Positions 18,720 through 28,027 of a stretch of 64,000 nucleotides of DNA are shown here, piece after piece. The DNA lies in the NCBI GenBank assembly GCA_963677935.2, contig CAXXEH010000003.1, positions 3,720,001-3,784,000 on the forward strand. Direction: 5' to 3'. Source of the DNA: JAAFHB01 sp963677935 (GTDB lineage: Bacteria > Bacteroidota > Bacteroidia > Bacteroidales > Prolixibacteraceae). Position numbers and translations under genes: made by a program. Below the pieces are notes generated by a model that saw only the letters and a program-made list of their open reading frames with translations, was not told the origin of the DNA and did not search any database. Numbering within the stretch: position 1 is the stretch's first letter; each line of letters begins with the position of its first letter.

Positions 18720-21158
18720 TTATTGCTTTCCTTTAATTATCCAGATTTCAGCGACCTGCGATCCGCGTTCACCTTCACCTTTATCGTCATCGCCGCAACT
18801 CCAGGTAAACAGCACCTTTCCCCCACGGGTTACCTCCTGTGGTAATGGGAATTCAAACAACGGCCTGGTTCCCATACGGATATAATCATGGATCAGGACG
18901 CCGTTAGCCACCAGTTTCATTTTTGAACGGAAGCGACCGGTATAGGCAATTCTTAAAGTATAGGTGCCATTCGGATCGAGATTGTCATATTCCATTTTCA
19001 AAGGGGTATCATAAAGGGTGTTGATCTGGTTCATCCAGGCCAAAGGGGTGGTTTGTCCTTCAAAACCCTTTGCAACAATCTCATGCACCCAGTCAATTCC
19101 TGTCAGTCCAACGCCAAAACTCACCCTTGGTGATTCAAGACTACCCGGATCTTCAGCCCATGTTTTATTTGCTTTTACCCTTTTCCATGCAGATGGGCTG
19201 CCAAAGTTATCATAAAAACCACCAGGCCCGGGATCGGTCCGGTGAAGTATTTTATCAATGGCAACCAAGCGCTCAGGTTCACCATCAATTTTTTCGACCT
19301 GACCAAGCTGATCCAGTAGCCATAATGCATCGTTCAATGGGATATCAATATTGTCGATAAAATTTCCTCTTCCCCCCATTGCGTGGTGTTTAGCTATGGT
19401 CAGCTGGGCGCCAAAGCTCCTGAAGAGTGAATCGGCGAGTGCATAACAACGTTGCTTTAGTTCAGGAGAAATTGGTTTTTCATGGGCAAGGGTTAACGTA
19501 TTTCGCGCTTCTGTAACCGCCACTTTCGCGCCAGTCTGCTTTGCCCTTTCGAGAATATTTCTTGCCTCGCGTTCGAGACTGGTTTCATAGATTAATCTCC
19601 GCTGTGTGTATCCATCGAAATAGGCCCTGATCAATCCACTTTGAAAACGGGGGTTACTCAGAACGTTGTCGGGGGCACTCTTTTCCATTGCTTGCCACTG
19701 TTGAAGTGTTCGTTGTACCTGATCGTTCGACAATAGGGGTCCGCGGATATTCCGTTCCAGGGCCATTAATCCCTGGGCAACACCTTCACTATAATTATAG
19801 CCGACAAAATAACGGGCATAATCGCGCAGGGTTTCGATAACCGGTGTTGATGGATTCCAATCCTGATCGCTCCACACAAATTTATTCACATCATCATTGG
19901 TGCCCTCAGAATAACTGATACTACCCTGTGCCAATCCGGCATAGAAGTTATGGATATACTTTTCGTCTTCAGGTCTTGGATTAATACACTCCCGGCCTAA
20001 AGTCATCGCATAGGCGATATCCCAGTCCGGGATCGGGTACTGGCAGCTGTAACTATGGGTGATATCAGGGTACAAACGGATGGGGATGGATGGTTTGATC
20101 AGTTTTTTCACCTCGGGCAGTGGAGTTTTGATCCATGGACCATACACAACTCCTCCAAACCAATCGTATTGGCGGTTTACATGTTCATAGAATTTAGCGT
20201 ACCACTCCTTACTTGGTTTAAAAACCTGTGGTGAAACCCATATTTTGGCATTCGGATGGTATTTATGAAGAACAACTGCCTCCTTTTTAAGCCATTCGAA
20301 AAGCACATCAGGTTCAAGGTCACCCGGATCTCCCGCAGGAACGAAGAGGGCATCCAATTTGGGTAATACGCTAAACACCTTTTCGCGCTCGGCTAACTCA
20401 GCGTTGATTGAATCGGGTGAGGTATAATTGCTTCCCATGTTGGGATACCACATCCAGAGGTCGAGTCCATACGATTTACAAATTCGTGATTGTTCTGCAA
20501 TCATTTGAATAGCTGGTAATTTCATGTGTATGCTTGTCCCGTCATCATCCGTTCTTGGCGGCATAATCTCAATGCTGTTGGCTCCAAAAATGGCCAGGTC
20601 ACGGATATAGCGGTCGTATTGAGCGACACTCCAGGCATCATAGGCATTGGTTTTCGGACGGTATCCCATCTGATGCCCGCGAATAGGATAAGCCGGGGTT
20701 GAGGAAGTTGTGATATTGACTGGAATTAAAATCGTTCCATCGTGCAATTCCATTTTTCGGAGCAGTTTTCCGACGCCGTACAGTGCGCCCCGTTCGTCAT
20801 GACCAGCGATAACCATTGTATTGATTCCGATCAGTGCGATCTTGTATCCATCTTTCCCGGTTTGAGCCAAAGCGCTTAACACCGCTTTGCACTCCCCGGA
20901 TAATTGTTCCATCCGTCCTTCAACACCCACGATGATCACCTGCTTCCCTTCTGGTGCGGCTCTATTGATGAAAGGAAGCGACAGATTTGTCCGCTTTTGA
21001 ATCTCCTCCTGCAAAACCTGAGCGGTTTTTTGAAGCTGAATATTTTTCTTTTCGGAGAGAAAAACAGATGCTTTTGAAAAATTGGCTGATTGGGCAAGAC
21101 CTGTGATTGTATAGAACAGACAGGCAATTAAAACGCAGCCAAATAGTTTGTAATTCAT
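18720..21158 (-). CDS. Secreted glycosidase-like protein, GH67/GH20-type N-domain, unassigned
   Basis: Start placed at 21158, where ATG follows AAAGAGATTAATT and begins the signal peptide NYKLFGCVLIACLFY. The open frame extends to 21221 but that part does not resemble an export signal. This gives 812 residues. The first domain (about 25-145) has the small alpha+beta fold that precedes GH67, GH20 and GH115 barrels (QVIIVGVEG, GHDERGALYGVGKLLRKME). A TIM-barrel-like region follows (IRGHQMGYRPKTNAYDAW, GLDLWMWYPNMGS, DALFVPAGDPGD, AKIWVSPQVF), then a helical stretch and a C-terminal beta-sandwich (about 690-810). I do not recognise a numbered family. The acidic residues of IEIMPPRTDDDG and VPAGDPGDLEPD are candidate catalytic residues. 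It neighbours the DUF4838 gene. Confidence 0.75.
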   Translation of the reverse strand: MNYKLFGCVLIACLFYTITGLAQSANFSKASVFLSEKKNIQLQKTAQVLQEEIQKRTNLSLPFINRAAPEGKQVIIVGVEGRMEQLSGECKAVLSALAQTGKDGYKIALIGINTMVIAGHDERGALYGVGKLLRKMELHDGTILIPVNITTSSTPAYPIRGHQMGYRPKTNAYDAWSVAQYDRYIRDLAIFGANSIEIMPPRTDDDGTSIHMKLPAIQMIAEQSRICKSYGLDLWMWYPNMGSNYTSPDSINAELAEREKVFSVLPKLDALFVPAGDPGDLEPDVLFEWLKKEAVVLHKYHPNAKIWVSPQVFKPSKEWYAKFYEHVNRQYDWFGGVVYGPWIKTPLPEVKKLIKPSIPIRLYPDITHSYSCQYPIPDWDIAYAMTLGRECINPRPEDEKYIHNFYAGLAQGSISYSEGTNDDVNKFVWSDQDWNPSTPVIETLRDYARYFVGYNYSEGVAQGLMALERNIRGPLLSNDQVQRTLQQWQAMEKSAPDNVLSNPRFQSGLIRAYFDGYTQRRLIYETSLEREARNILERAKQTGAKVAVTEARNTLTLAHEKPISPELKQRCYALADSLFRSFGAQLTIAKHHAMGGRGNFIDNIDIPLNDALWLLDQLGQVEKIDGEPERLVAIDKILHRTDPGPGGFYDNFGSPSAWKRVKANKTWAEDPGSLESPRVSFGVGLTGIDWVHEIVAKGFEGQTTPLAWMNQINTLYDTPLKMEYDNLDPNGTYTLRIAYTGRFRSKMKLVANGVLIHDYIRMGTRPLFEFPLPQEVTRGGKVLFTWSCGDDDKGEGERGSQVAEIWIIKGKQ

Positions 21159-21257
21159 AATTAATCTCTTTTTATTAGCTGTAATATTCTCATTTCTGAA
21201 TATTAAAAATAAGTATACCAAATAAGTCAGAATTTGTTATTCAAAACCAATGATGGA

Positions 21258-23159
21258 CTAATTATGGAAGAAGTGTCCAGCTTCCAGCTGAATCCAATCT
21301 TCTGCACCACTTTTTTTGATGTAAACACGGAGTCGTTGGTTCCCGATCTTCTCCAGAAAATCAATTCTTATAGGATGAAAACCTTTTTTTAGAGCAACGG
21401 CGCCTACGTTTGCCCCCCTTACCAGCGTATTCTCATCAACAACTACCTTGTTATTCACATAAAAACGACCGGCATCATCAGCTTTGATCATCAGCTGATA
21501 GAAATTATCCTCCTCTATTTTAATGAATCCAGCGAATGAAAGCCCCCAATAGTCCTCACGCAGTGCATAATCCCGGACTGAAAAGTTGTTGGCAATTCCA
21601 TCCATATCCGGTTTAAGTTTAGTGTAGTCGGGCATCTTTGACCAATTGCCTTCATAATATTTGTACTTCAGACCAGGCTGGGGATTGGCAACTTCGATAG
21701 GAACATTAAATTCAGATTTTTCGAAATTGCGGGTTTCAATATTGGTGTATTCCTCTTTCGAATTTTTCATAAAAAAGGAGAGTTTTGAAGTTTCATTAAT
21801 TTCAATTGGTCTGGAATATTTTTCCGGCTCCGTATTATTAATCTGGAAAAACGATTCCAGACCTGAATAGGGATGAACAAATCCAATGGATGCCTTCCCG
21901 ACGAAAATATTGATTTCCCGGTCGATGAATTCAGGTTTACCCGGTTCAACCGTTATCTGGTATTTTCCATATAATCCGAAACCAGGATATCCGGGATGAT
22001 TGTATTTCATTTCCCAATCAAAGCAGAGCAGGTCAATCGATCCGTAATCTAACGGCTTTATCGCGGTGAAAGGCACCTCGGCCACCTGATTTTCGCCGGC
22101 AGCCAGGTGGATGACCAACTCAGGTTGCTCAATCTGCAGTTGGTGATTGTGAAAGAAGTTCAGTTTAATATCGAGATCTGTATCTGTAGGATTTTTGAAT
22201 GACAGATGTAACGTTCCGTTGGTGAATTTATCCCCTTTATTACAAAGAATCAGATGGTTGAAGTTGATGTTTTCCAGCAACGGTTTAGCCAGAAGGTCGG
22301 TTTTATCATTACTGATATCATGAGGCAGGATTCCGTCGAGCCTGAGATTAGCAATCACCGGACCATTATCGGTGACTGTAACCCATGAGATATGATCAAA
22401 TTCCCCGACATAGTTCCCTCTCAGCGCACTTCCTGCCCCGGTCGTGGAAAGGATGTAGTAATTTGATCCGTTCCGTTCTGCCTGATGATAATGATGTTCA
22501 TGTCCGGCGATAACGGTATATTTCCGGTTTTTTAATGCTTTCTCGATTTTCTCAAACCTGCCGTCGGTGTTGTATTTCCAGATCGGGTGGTGCATAAAGA
22601 TAAATGTCCAGCGTACGCCTCCATTTTTCTGTAAGGTATTTAAAACAAAATCGGTTTGTTTGGTGGTTAAATTATAGTCATCGTCATCATTGCTGTCCAG
22701 TATAATAAACAGCGCATTTTTGTATACAAAATTATAGTAACGCCTTCCGTACAGCATTTCCCACTCCTTCTCCATTGTTTTATTAGTAATGTCGTGGTTC
22801 CCGGGAAGATAGAAAAAGGGCATTTTCAGACCTGAGATGATCGTGTTCACATCGTTCCAGTCTTTTTTTATCACTGCTGTATCAGTGGTATAACCCGGGA
22901 TAAGATCACCCACGCACATAACAAATTCAGGAAGCATCATATTCAGCTTCTTAACCCCGTCTTCAAAAACCCCGGGGCGGTTCCCTCCCTGCCGATCGCT
23001 CATAATGCCGAACTGAAAATTGTTGGGGTCGTTGTTAAAATTGAGATTCGTCCAGGGTTTCTTAAGGGTCTCAACATCCGATTTAAAACGTCCTGGAGTG
23101 ACACAAGCCGTTAGGAGGAGGGAGAGAAGAACAATCAGAAGCGTAATACTTTTTCTCAT
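21258..23159 (-). CDS. Lipoprotein metallophosphoesterase with C-terminal PA14 domain
   Basis: A 633-residue lipoprotein: the signal ends LLLTAC, so Cys19 is lipidated. Residues about 45-270 form a calcineurin-like phosphoesterase with all motif blocks: MSDRQGG (Gln in place of the common His), VGDLIPG, PGNHDIT, MHHPIW and AGHEHHYH. The middle carries beta-rich linker domains. The last 130 residues (YYEGNWSKMPD to VYIKKSG) are a PA14-type domain, which often binds carbohydrate. Members use two metal ions to hydrolyse phosphomonoesters or diesters. The PA14 attachment suggests a phosphate group on a glycan, but this is inference. It lies between the GH109-like gene (28 bases) and the 812-residue glycosidase-like gene (36 bases). 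Confidence 0.85.
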   Translation of the reverse strand: MRKSITLLIVLLSLLLTACVTPGRFKSDVETLKKPWTNLNFNNDPNNFQFGIMSDRQGGNRPGVFEDGVKKLNMMLPEFVMCVGDLIPGYTTDTAVIKKDWNDVNTIISGLKMPFFYLPGNHDITNKTMEKEWEMLYGRRYYNFVYKNALFIILDSNDDDDYNLTTKQTDFVLNTLQKNGGVRWTFIFMHHPIWKYNTDGRFEKIEKALKNRKYTVIAGHEHHYHQAERNGSNYYILSTTGAGSALRGNYVGEFDHISWVTVTDNGPVIANLRLDGILPHDISNDKTDLLAKPLLENINFNHLILCNKGDKFTNGTLHLSFKNPTDTDLDIKLNFFHNHQLQIEQPELVIHLAAGENQVAEVPFTAIKPLDYGSIDLLCFDWEMKYNHPGYPGFGLYGKYQITVEPGKPEFIDREINIFVGKASIGFVHPYSGLESFFQINNTEPEKYSRPIEINETSKLSFFMKNSKEEYTNIETRNFEKSEFNVPIEVANPQPGLKYKYYEGNWSKMPDYTKLKPDMDGIANNFSVRDYALREDYWGLSFAGFIKIEEDNFYQLMIKADDAGRFYVNNKVVVDENTLVRGANVGAVALKKGFHPIRIDFLEKIGNQRLRVYIKKSGAEDWIQLEAGHFFHN

Positions 23160-23187
23160 TGTGATTTAATTTATCATGGCTATTTAT

Positions 23188-24606
23188 CTATTTAGAACCT
23201 CTTACCCCGGTTGTCCCGCCCCCTTTAAGGGTCAATTCAACGGGAGCATTGGTTTTCCAGGCGCCATTGGTAAAGTCGGGAACGTCAACAGAATTTGAGC
23301 GGCTGGCAATTGATTGTATACTCAGGGGTGCAATTGAACTCCATAAGGCTGCATCATAGACATTTTCATCGAGTGGAAGCCCATTGCGGAGGCAATCGAT
23401 TAATCTCCAGTCCATCATAAAGTCCATGCCGCCATGACCTCCAATTTTTTTGGCCATTTCCCCAATCCGTTTTACGATCTCGGGAGTATACTTATCCGTA
23501 ATTTCTTTCATCTCCTGTTCGGTGCACCAGCCATGACCGTTTGAAATGCGTGCAGGTTCGGGCCATTTGCAGGCCATCCCTTTGGTCCCGCTAACCAGGT
23601 GGATGCGGGAGTAGGGACGCGGACTTGTCACATCGTGCTGTACCATGATGGTCTTCTCTTTGAACGTTCGGATCGTTGTGGTTGACATATTCCCGCGGAA
23701 TGACTTCCCGGCAAATTCATTGTAAAAAGGATCTTTTGCCGAGAGTTCATTGGCTGTGGCTGCCATCAGAAAATCACCTGAGGCCACTGATGTCAGGAAC
23801 TCCATTTTGTCTCCACGGTTGATGTTCATAATCTGACAGATGGGACCCAATCCGTGTGTAGGATAGAGGTTTCCCTTACGGTAGTTCTCTTTAAGGCGCC
23901 ACATCTCCGAATATTTGGACTTGCTGAAATTGCCTTCCAAAAGGTCATGGATATATGCCCCTTCACCATGGATGACTTCACCAAAGTACCCCTGACGGGC
24001 CATGTTCAGGGTTAATAATTCAAAGAAATCATAACAGCAATTTTCCAGCATCATAAAATGTTTCTTTGTCTTTTCCGATGTTTCGACCAGCTGCCAGCAT
24101 TCCTCAATAGTTTTGGCTGCAGGGACTTCGGATACGGCATGTTTGCCACTCTCCATGGCATAAACGGCCATCGGGGTATGCCAGGCCCATGGAGTGGTGA
24201 TGTAAATCAGGTCAATACCTGGATTCTGGCACATCTCTTTCCAGATCTCCTTAGAACCTGAATAAGATTTTGCCTTTGGAAGGCCATGCTTTTCAAGTAT
24301 GGCCTGACACTTCTCGACCCGATCGCCAAGTACGTCACACAACGCGACAATCTCTACCCCCTCAATATTCGACATCCGTTCAACGGCTCCCGGTCCCCGG
24401 TTACCAAGACCCACAAACCCAATGCGGACCTTTTCCATCTTTGGGGCGCAATACCCACTCATGTTAAATCGTTGTTTCGGTTGACTTCCAACCTTCTCTG
24501 AGCCTGGTTCATTGTTGACTGAGGCAGCATGTCCTGCCAGTCCTGAAGCAATTATTCCCGAGCCAATCAAAGTCTGCCTTAGAAAATCTCTTCTTCCTGA
24601 TGTCAT
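23188..24606 (-). CDS. GH109-like NAD-dependent alpha-N-acetylgalactosaminidase
   Basis: A 472-residue protein starting with a Tat-like signal (GRRDFLRQTLIG). The Rossmann domain begins VRIGFVGLGNRGPG, the NAD(H) site. Several blocks agree with GH109 rather than ordinary Gfo/Idh/MocA dehydrogenases: TPWAWHTPMAVYAM, EVPAAKTIEECW in place of the usual EKP motif, LYPTHGLGP, INRGD, GGHGGMDFMMD and the closing DVPDFTNGAWK. GH109 enzymes use bound NAD to oxidise and then eliminate across the glycosidic bond, releasing terminal alpha-GalNAc. Other substrates are possible in this large family. It sits downstream of the PhoPQ-activated-type gene, with a 294-base spacer holding a repeat, and just before the PA14 phosphoesterase. 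Confidence 0.82.
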   Translation of the reverse strand: MTSGRRDFLRQTLIGSGIIASGLAGHAASVNNEPGSEKVGSQPKQRFNMSGYCAPKMEKVRIGFVGLGNRGPGAVERMSNIEGVEIVALCDVLGDRVEKCQAILEKHGLPKAKSYSGSKEIWKEMCQNPGIDLIYITTPWAWHTPMAVYAMESGKHAVSEVPAAKTIEECWQLVETSEKTKKHFMMLENCCYDFFELLTLNMARQGYFGEVIHGEGAYIHDLLEGNFSKSKYSEMWRLKENYRKGNLYPTHGLGPICQIMNINRGDKMEFLTSVASGDFLMAATANELSAKDPFYNEFAGKSFRGNMSTTTIRTFKEKTIMVQHDVTSPRPYSRIHLVSGTKGMACKWPEPARISNGHGWCTEQEMKEITDKYTPEIVKRIGEMAKKIGGHGGMDFMMDWRLIDCLRNGLPLDENVYDAALWSSIAPLSIQSIASRSNSVDVPDFTNGAWKTNAPVELTLKGGGTTGVRGSK

Positions 24607-24678
24607 AACATTACGATTATAAAGAGTAAAATATTTATTTTTTCAATATTTGATACACTACTGTCCAGGGGAAATCAA

Positions 24679-24803
24679 AGATTCTACGCTATGCTACTAA
24701 TGACAGCATTCTATTGGCTCTTAAAAAGCGGAGATTCCTCACTGCGTTCGGAATGAGGAATCTCACTTTCATTCTGAGCGAAACGAAGTGCAGCGAAGAA
24801 TCT
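24679..24803. repeat. Composite palindromic intergenic repeat
   Basis: The 294-base gap between the GH109-like and PhoPQ-activated-type genes holds a perfect 11-base stem, GAGATTCCTCA (24731-24741) and TGAGGAATCTC (24754-24764), with a 12-base loop. Next to it is a weaker dyad ATTCTGAGCG to CGAAGAATCT (24771-24803), and an echo AGATTCTACGCTATG starts at 24679. Repeats of this sort are common between genes in Bacteroidota. No coding sequence is seen in this gap. Confidence 0.7.
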
Positions 24804-24900
24804 TTTAATGTTGATTGCCATTTCCCCGGACAATACTGATTTGATTTCCATTTCGAAGCTTAAATAATCTGTTCGGCACCGTATTCTCATAATATTGAAA

Positions 24901-26256
24901 CTAATTACCCTTAACCAGCAATTTTTTATCATTTGTAACAAACATTCTGGTGCTCTGGGTAAAATCTTCACCGAAGGTAGATTTATATTTCAAATCTACA
25001 TAAAAAGCCTTAAAACCTGTTTCAGGAATTTTAATTTCGACAACTATTTCAGGCTTATTTGCAGAATTTAAGCTTTTTCCCGACCAATGTTCATCCCTGA
25101 AATCCTGATCTTTGGAATCAGCGCTCCAGATCAGGGCATCAACCAGCATTTCAGGGGTTGATTTTATTTTTAATGTGATCGTTCTGTTATCCTGCGAAAT
25201 AGTGTAATTACAAATCGGGTATTTACCATTCGTTACGGTAGTTCCAAGGAAGGCGCTCAGGGTGGCGAATGCTTTTTTCTTGTCACCAAGGTCATGTGCT
25301 GCATTTGGTGAATAACAGATGTGGTTATCACCCGGAATGCTGTCGATATAATTTTTGACGGCATCCGATGGCCAGTATGGATCGTTCGTTCCCATAAAAA
25401 TCATTTTGGGCATCGTTAAGGTTTTGCGGTAGGAATAAGGATCCACCATTTTTACGATGTCGCTTCCACCGGGGGTATTAAATTGCTGGGCAATTCCCAA
25501 CTTTACATAGTCTTCAATTTCGATGCTGTAATCTCCCCAAACCTTTTTTTGATAATCCACATTCACGGGCATATTCAATACATCGATCACCATTGGTCCA
25601 ATGGCTTTTACCCTTTTATCATTTGCACCTGTCAACCAGGTTGTCCATCCCCGTTTGGAGGCGCCGGATACAATAAAATGGCCCACTTTTCTCTTGATCT
25701 CCTTTTTGGAGAATTGCTGAACAACATCCATACCCCTGATTGCACTTTTTGTCATCGGGAACAGCAGTGGCCAGGAAAAATCGTGGTCACCCAGGTACTG
25801 ATGAAGTGTATAGGATATCAATGCATCTTCGGTCAGATCTCCGTAAAGGGGTTGGTTCGGTACCTGCCAGATCAACGAAACAATCGACATGTTTGTCTTT
25901 GCTATTTTGCTCAGTGAGGTGACCAGTTCTTCATCCCATTTATGGGTACTGGGGACGGTATTTGTATTATGACCACCTGTGATAAACAACAGTGCATCAT
26001 TGTATTTTAAGATATCGGGAACCATAACGAACATTTCATGCTTCCACGCGATTCCACGCCAGGTCTGAGAGGTGTATTGAAGACGATATAACATGACTCC
26101 ATCACCTTTTTTTTTATCCTGGACTTCCCATTTAAAAGATTTGTCACCATTGTAAAGGTAGGCCTGAAGTGCGGTTTCAGGTGTAATTGGTTTGCTTGCA
26201 GATAAAAAGGATACTGAACAAATCAGCATTAAAAATCCCAATAGTATTTTCTTCAT
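24901..26256 (-). CDS. PhoPQ-activated pathogenicity-related family hydrolase
   Basis: A 451-residue exported protein (signal peptide about 1-20) of the PhoPQ-activated (PqaA-like) alpha/beta-hydrolase family. Typical blocks are ETALQAYL near the start, LLFITGGHN, SLIWQVPNQPL, and the nucleophile elbow VSGASKRGWTTW. FMGTNDPYW and AAHDLG give the expected Asp and His of the triad. The biochemical substrate of this family is not established; it may act as an esterase. The gene follows susD after 97 bases that include a terminator-like hairpin, so its expression may be lower than that of the transporter pair. Confidence 0.85.
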   Translation of the reverse strand: MKKILLGFLMLICSVSFLSASKPITPETALQAYLYNGDKSFKWEVQDKKKGDGVMLYRLQYTSQTWRGIAWKHEMFVMVPDILKYNDALLFITGGHNTNTVPSTHKWDEELVTSLSKIAKTNMSIVSLIWQVPNQPLYGDLTEDALISYTLHQYLGDHDFSWPLLFPMTKSAIRGMDVVQQFSKKEIKRKVGHFIVSGASKRGWTTWLTGANDKRVKAIGPMVIDVLNMPVNVDYQKKVWGDYSIEIEDYVKLGIAQQFNTPGGSDIVKMVDPYSYRKTLTMPKMIFMGTNDPYWPSDAVKNYIDSIPGDNHICYSPNAAHDLGDKKKAFATLSAFLGTTVTNGKYPICNYTISQDNRTITLKIKSTPEMLVDALIWSADSKDQDFRDEHWSGKSLNSANKPEIVVEIKIPETGFKAFYVDLKYKSTFGEDFTQSTRMFVTNDKKLLVKGN

Positions 26257-26285
26257 TTTTAATTAATTATTGATACTGAATTCAT

Positions 26286-26325
26286 AAAAAAAGTTAAGCA
26301 GGGATATTTTGGGAATATCACCTGC
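26286..26325 (-). terminator. Terminator-like hairpin after susD (left locus)
   Basis: On the minus strand, arm GCAGGTGATATT (26325 to 26314) pairs with AATATCCCTGC (26308 to 26298) with one bulged base. It is followed by TTAAC and a run of seven T (26292 to 26286). It lies 28 bases beyond the susD stop, before the PhoPQ-activated-type gene. Its position suggests partial termination after the transporter genes. Confidence 0.65.
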
Positions 26326-26353
26326 CTATTTATTGCATTAAATAAAATTATTT

Positions 26354-28015
26354 TTAATATGGTTTTCCGGTACCCTGCAATAACCACATTTTCGACCAGG
26401 CGCTGTTATTGCTAACATCGCTACCTTTAAATGCTGTTGGTTCTAGTTTTAATATTGCTGCCTCAGCGTTTACGGTGTTTTTTGCGATCTCACTATCATA
26501 GTGATAATAAAAGCGAAGCGGTAAGGCTACCCTTTTTGCGGATCCACCTGTTTGTAAATTTGGAAGACCGGTTCTTCTGTAATCGAACCATGCTTCAGCT
26601 GCAGCTGTCCAGCTTGCAATCCATTTTTGTTTTATAATACTTTCAAGGCCTGAATAGGCAGCGCCAGTAATATAATTGGTATAGGCAGCGCCAACGCCCC
26701 AGGCGTTAAACGATTGCTGAATTCCTGCATTATAATGGCTTTGAGGAGTTCCGGTTACCCAACCATTTAGGGCAGCCTCTGCAAGAATAAAGTGAACTTC
26801 GGCAGCAGACATTAATCTCATTAATAACATTGGATCGCTGCTTTTCTTATAAATATCGTTTAACATGGAAACATGCGGATTGTAAGTGCCCTGAGCGAGG
26901 TTCGGATTTAAATTATAAATCTGTCCTGTAGGATTTGATGTAGGAATTCCAACATAAAGAGGGTCAAAATCCACGTTATAAGTCGTTATTACTTTCGCAG
27001 CATCAATAATATCCTGCGAAACATAACGTTTCCCATTCTCGATTTTATCTATTCCTGTTCCCGAAGCTAATACAAGAGGTATTTCAATCTTATTTGCCCA
27101 TACGCCCAGTCTCGGATCATTTAATGCCTGAAGAGCATCCACCAAAGTAGCACATAATTTATTCCTCATGTAGGTCCCGCTTGGATCAGTACTGAAAACC
27201 ATATTACTTGGCCATGAATCAGCAGATGATGCACCAATGTAGCTGATGTTGGCATCACCAGATGCTTCTGTAATTAATGGATATTTAACAGGATCCAAGG
27301 TAATTTTCTTTATCCCCTGCTCTGCAATCGCTGGTTCTTTTTTGGATAGTCTCATATAATACCTGAGTGCAAGAGAGTTGGCAAATTTCCTCCATTTAGT
27401 TACATCTCCTTTATATAATACGTCTTGTTTTGATACTATATTTTTATAAGCGTCACTATTTTTGGAGAGCAATGTATTTGCACTTTCGAGGTCTGCAAGA
27501 ATTCCTGTGTAAATATCCTTTTGGGGATCGTAAACAGGTTTGAAAAATTCCGCTCCCGCTTCGGCTTTCAGCGCCTGAGAGTAGGGAGCATCTCCCCATA
27601 GATCGGTAATCAGTCCAAAGGTATATGCTCTCATGATCAAAGAAACACCCTGGTGAAACTCATATCCACCTGCAACCGCTTTTTTGTAATATTCATCATT
27701 ATTTCTCAAGATATCATAGTAGCCTCCCCAACTTTGAGATGTATTGTCCCAGTCATAATCGTTATGACCTCCTGACCAGCCGGTATATTGTGTGTGCTGC
27801 ATAACACCTGCAAGATTACCGAAACCTAAATCTACCACAGTTTGTCCTACACTGACAACAACAGTCGGCATCAGTAAATTAAGGTCTGCATTCTGAGGAT
27901 CGACCCCATTTGGATTGATATTCATTTCATCCAAATTTTTACACGATATAACCAAAGTAAAAACTAAAGTTAATACGATTATAAAGCTATTTTTTATTTT
28001 ATTCATGATCTTCAT
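26354..28015 (-). CDS. SusD/RagB-like outer-membrane glycan-binding lipoprotein
   Basis: A 553-residue lipoprotein whose signal ends LVISC, giving a lipidated Cys25 (Cys22 if translation starts at the Met at 28006). The protein has the helical SusD framework: TPR-like helices around LIMRAYTFGLITDLWGDAPYSQ and KWRKFANSLALRYYMRLS, and a C-terminal AAEAWFDYRRTGLP motif typical of SusD-type lipoproteins. SusD proteins sit as a lid over the SusC channel and catch oligosaccharides at the cell surface. It begins 12 bases after the SusC stop, the standard pairing. The ligand cannot be predicted from sequence, although locus context suggests a pectin-like or GalNAc-containing glycan. Confidence 0.93.
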   Translation of the reverse strand: MKIMNKIKNSFIIVLTLVFTLVISCKNLDEMNINPNGVDPQNADLNLLMPTVVVSVGQTVVDLGFGNLAGVMQHTQYTGWSGGHNDYDWDNTSQSWGGYYDILRNNDEYYKKAVAGGYEFHQGVSLIMRAYTFGLITDLWGDAPYSQALKAEAGAEFFKPVYDPQKDIYTGILADLESANTLLSKNSDAYKNIVSKQDVLYKGDVTKWRKFANSLALRYYMRLSKKEPAIAEQGIKKITLDPVKYPLITEASGDANISYIGASSADSWPSNMVFSTDPSGTYMRNKLCATLVDALQALNDPRLGVWANKIEIPLVLASGTGIDKIENGKRYVSQDIIDAAKVITTYNVDFDPLYVGIPTSNPTGQIYNLNPNLAQGTYNPHVSMLNDIYKKSSDPMLLMRLMSAAEVHFILAEAALNGWVTGTPQSHYNAGIQQSFNAWGVGAAYTNYITGAAYSGLESIIKQKWIASWTAAAEAWFDYRRTGLPNLQTGGSAKRVALPLRFYYHYDSEIAKNTVNAEAAILKLEPTAFKGSDVSNNSAWSKMWLLQGTGKPY

Positions 28016-28027
28016 ATGTTAAGTTTC

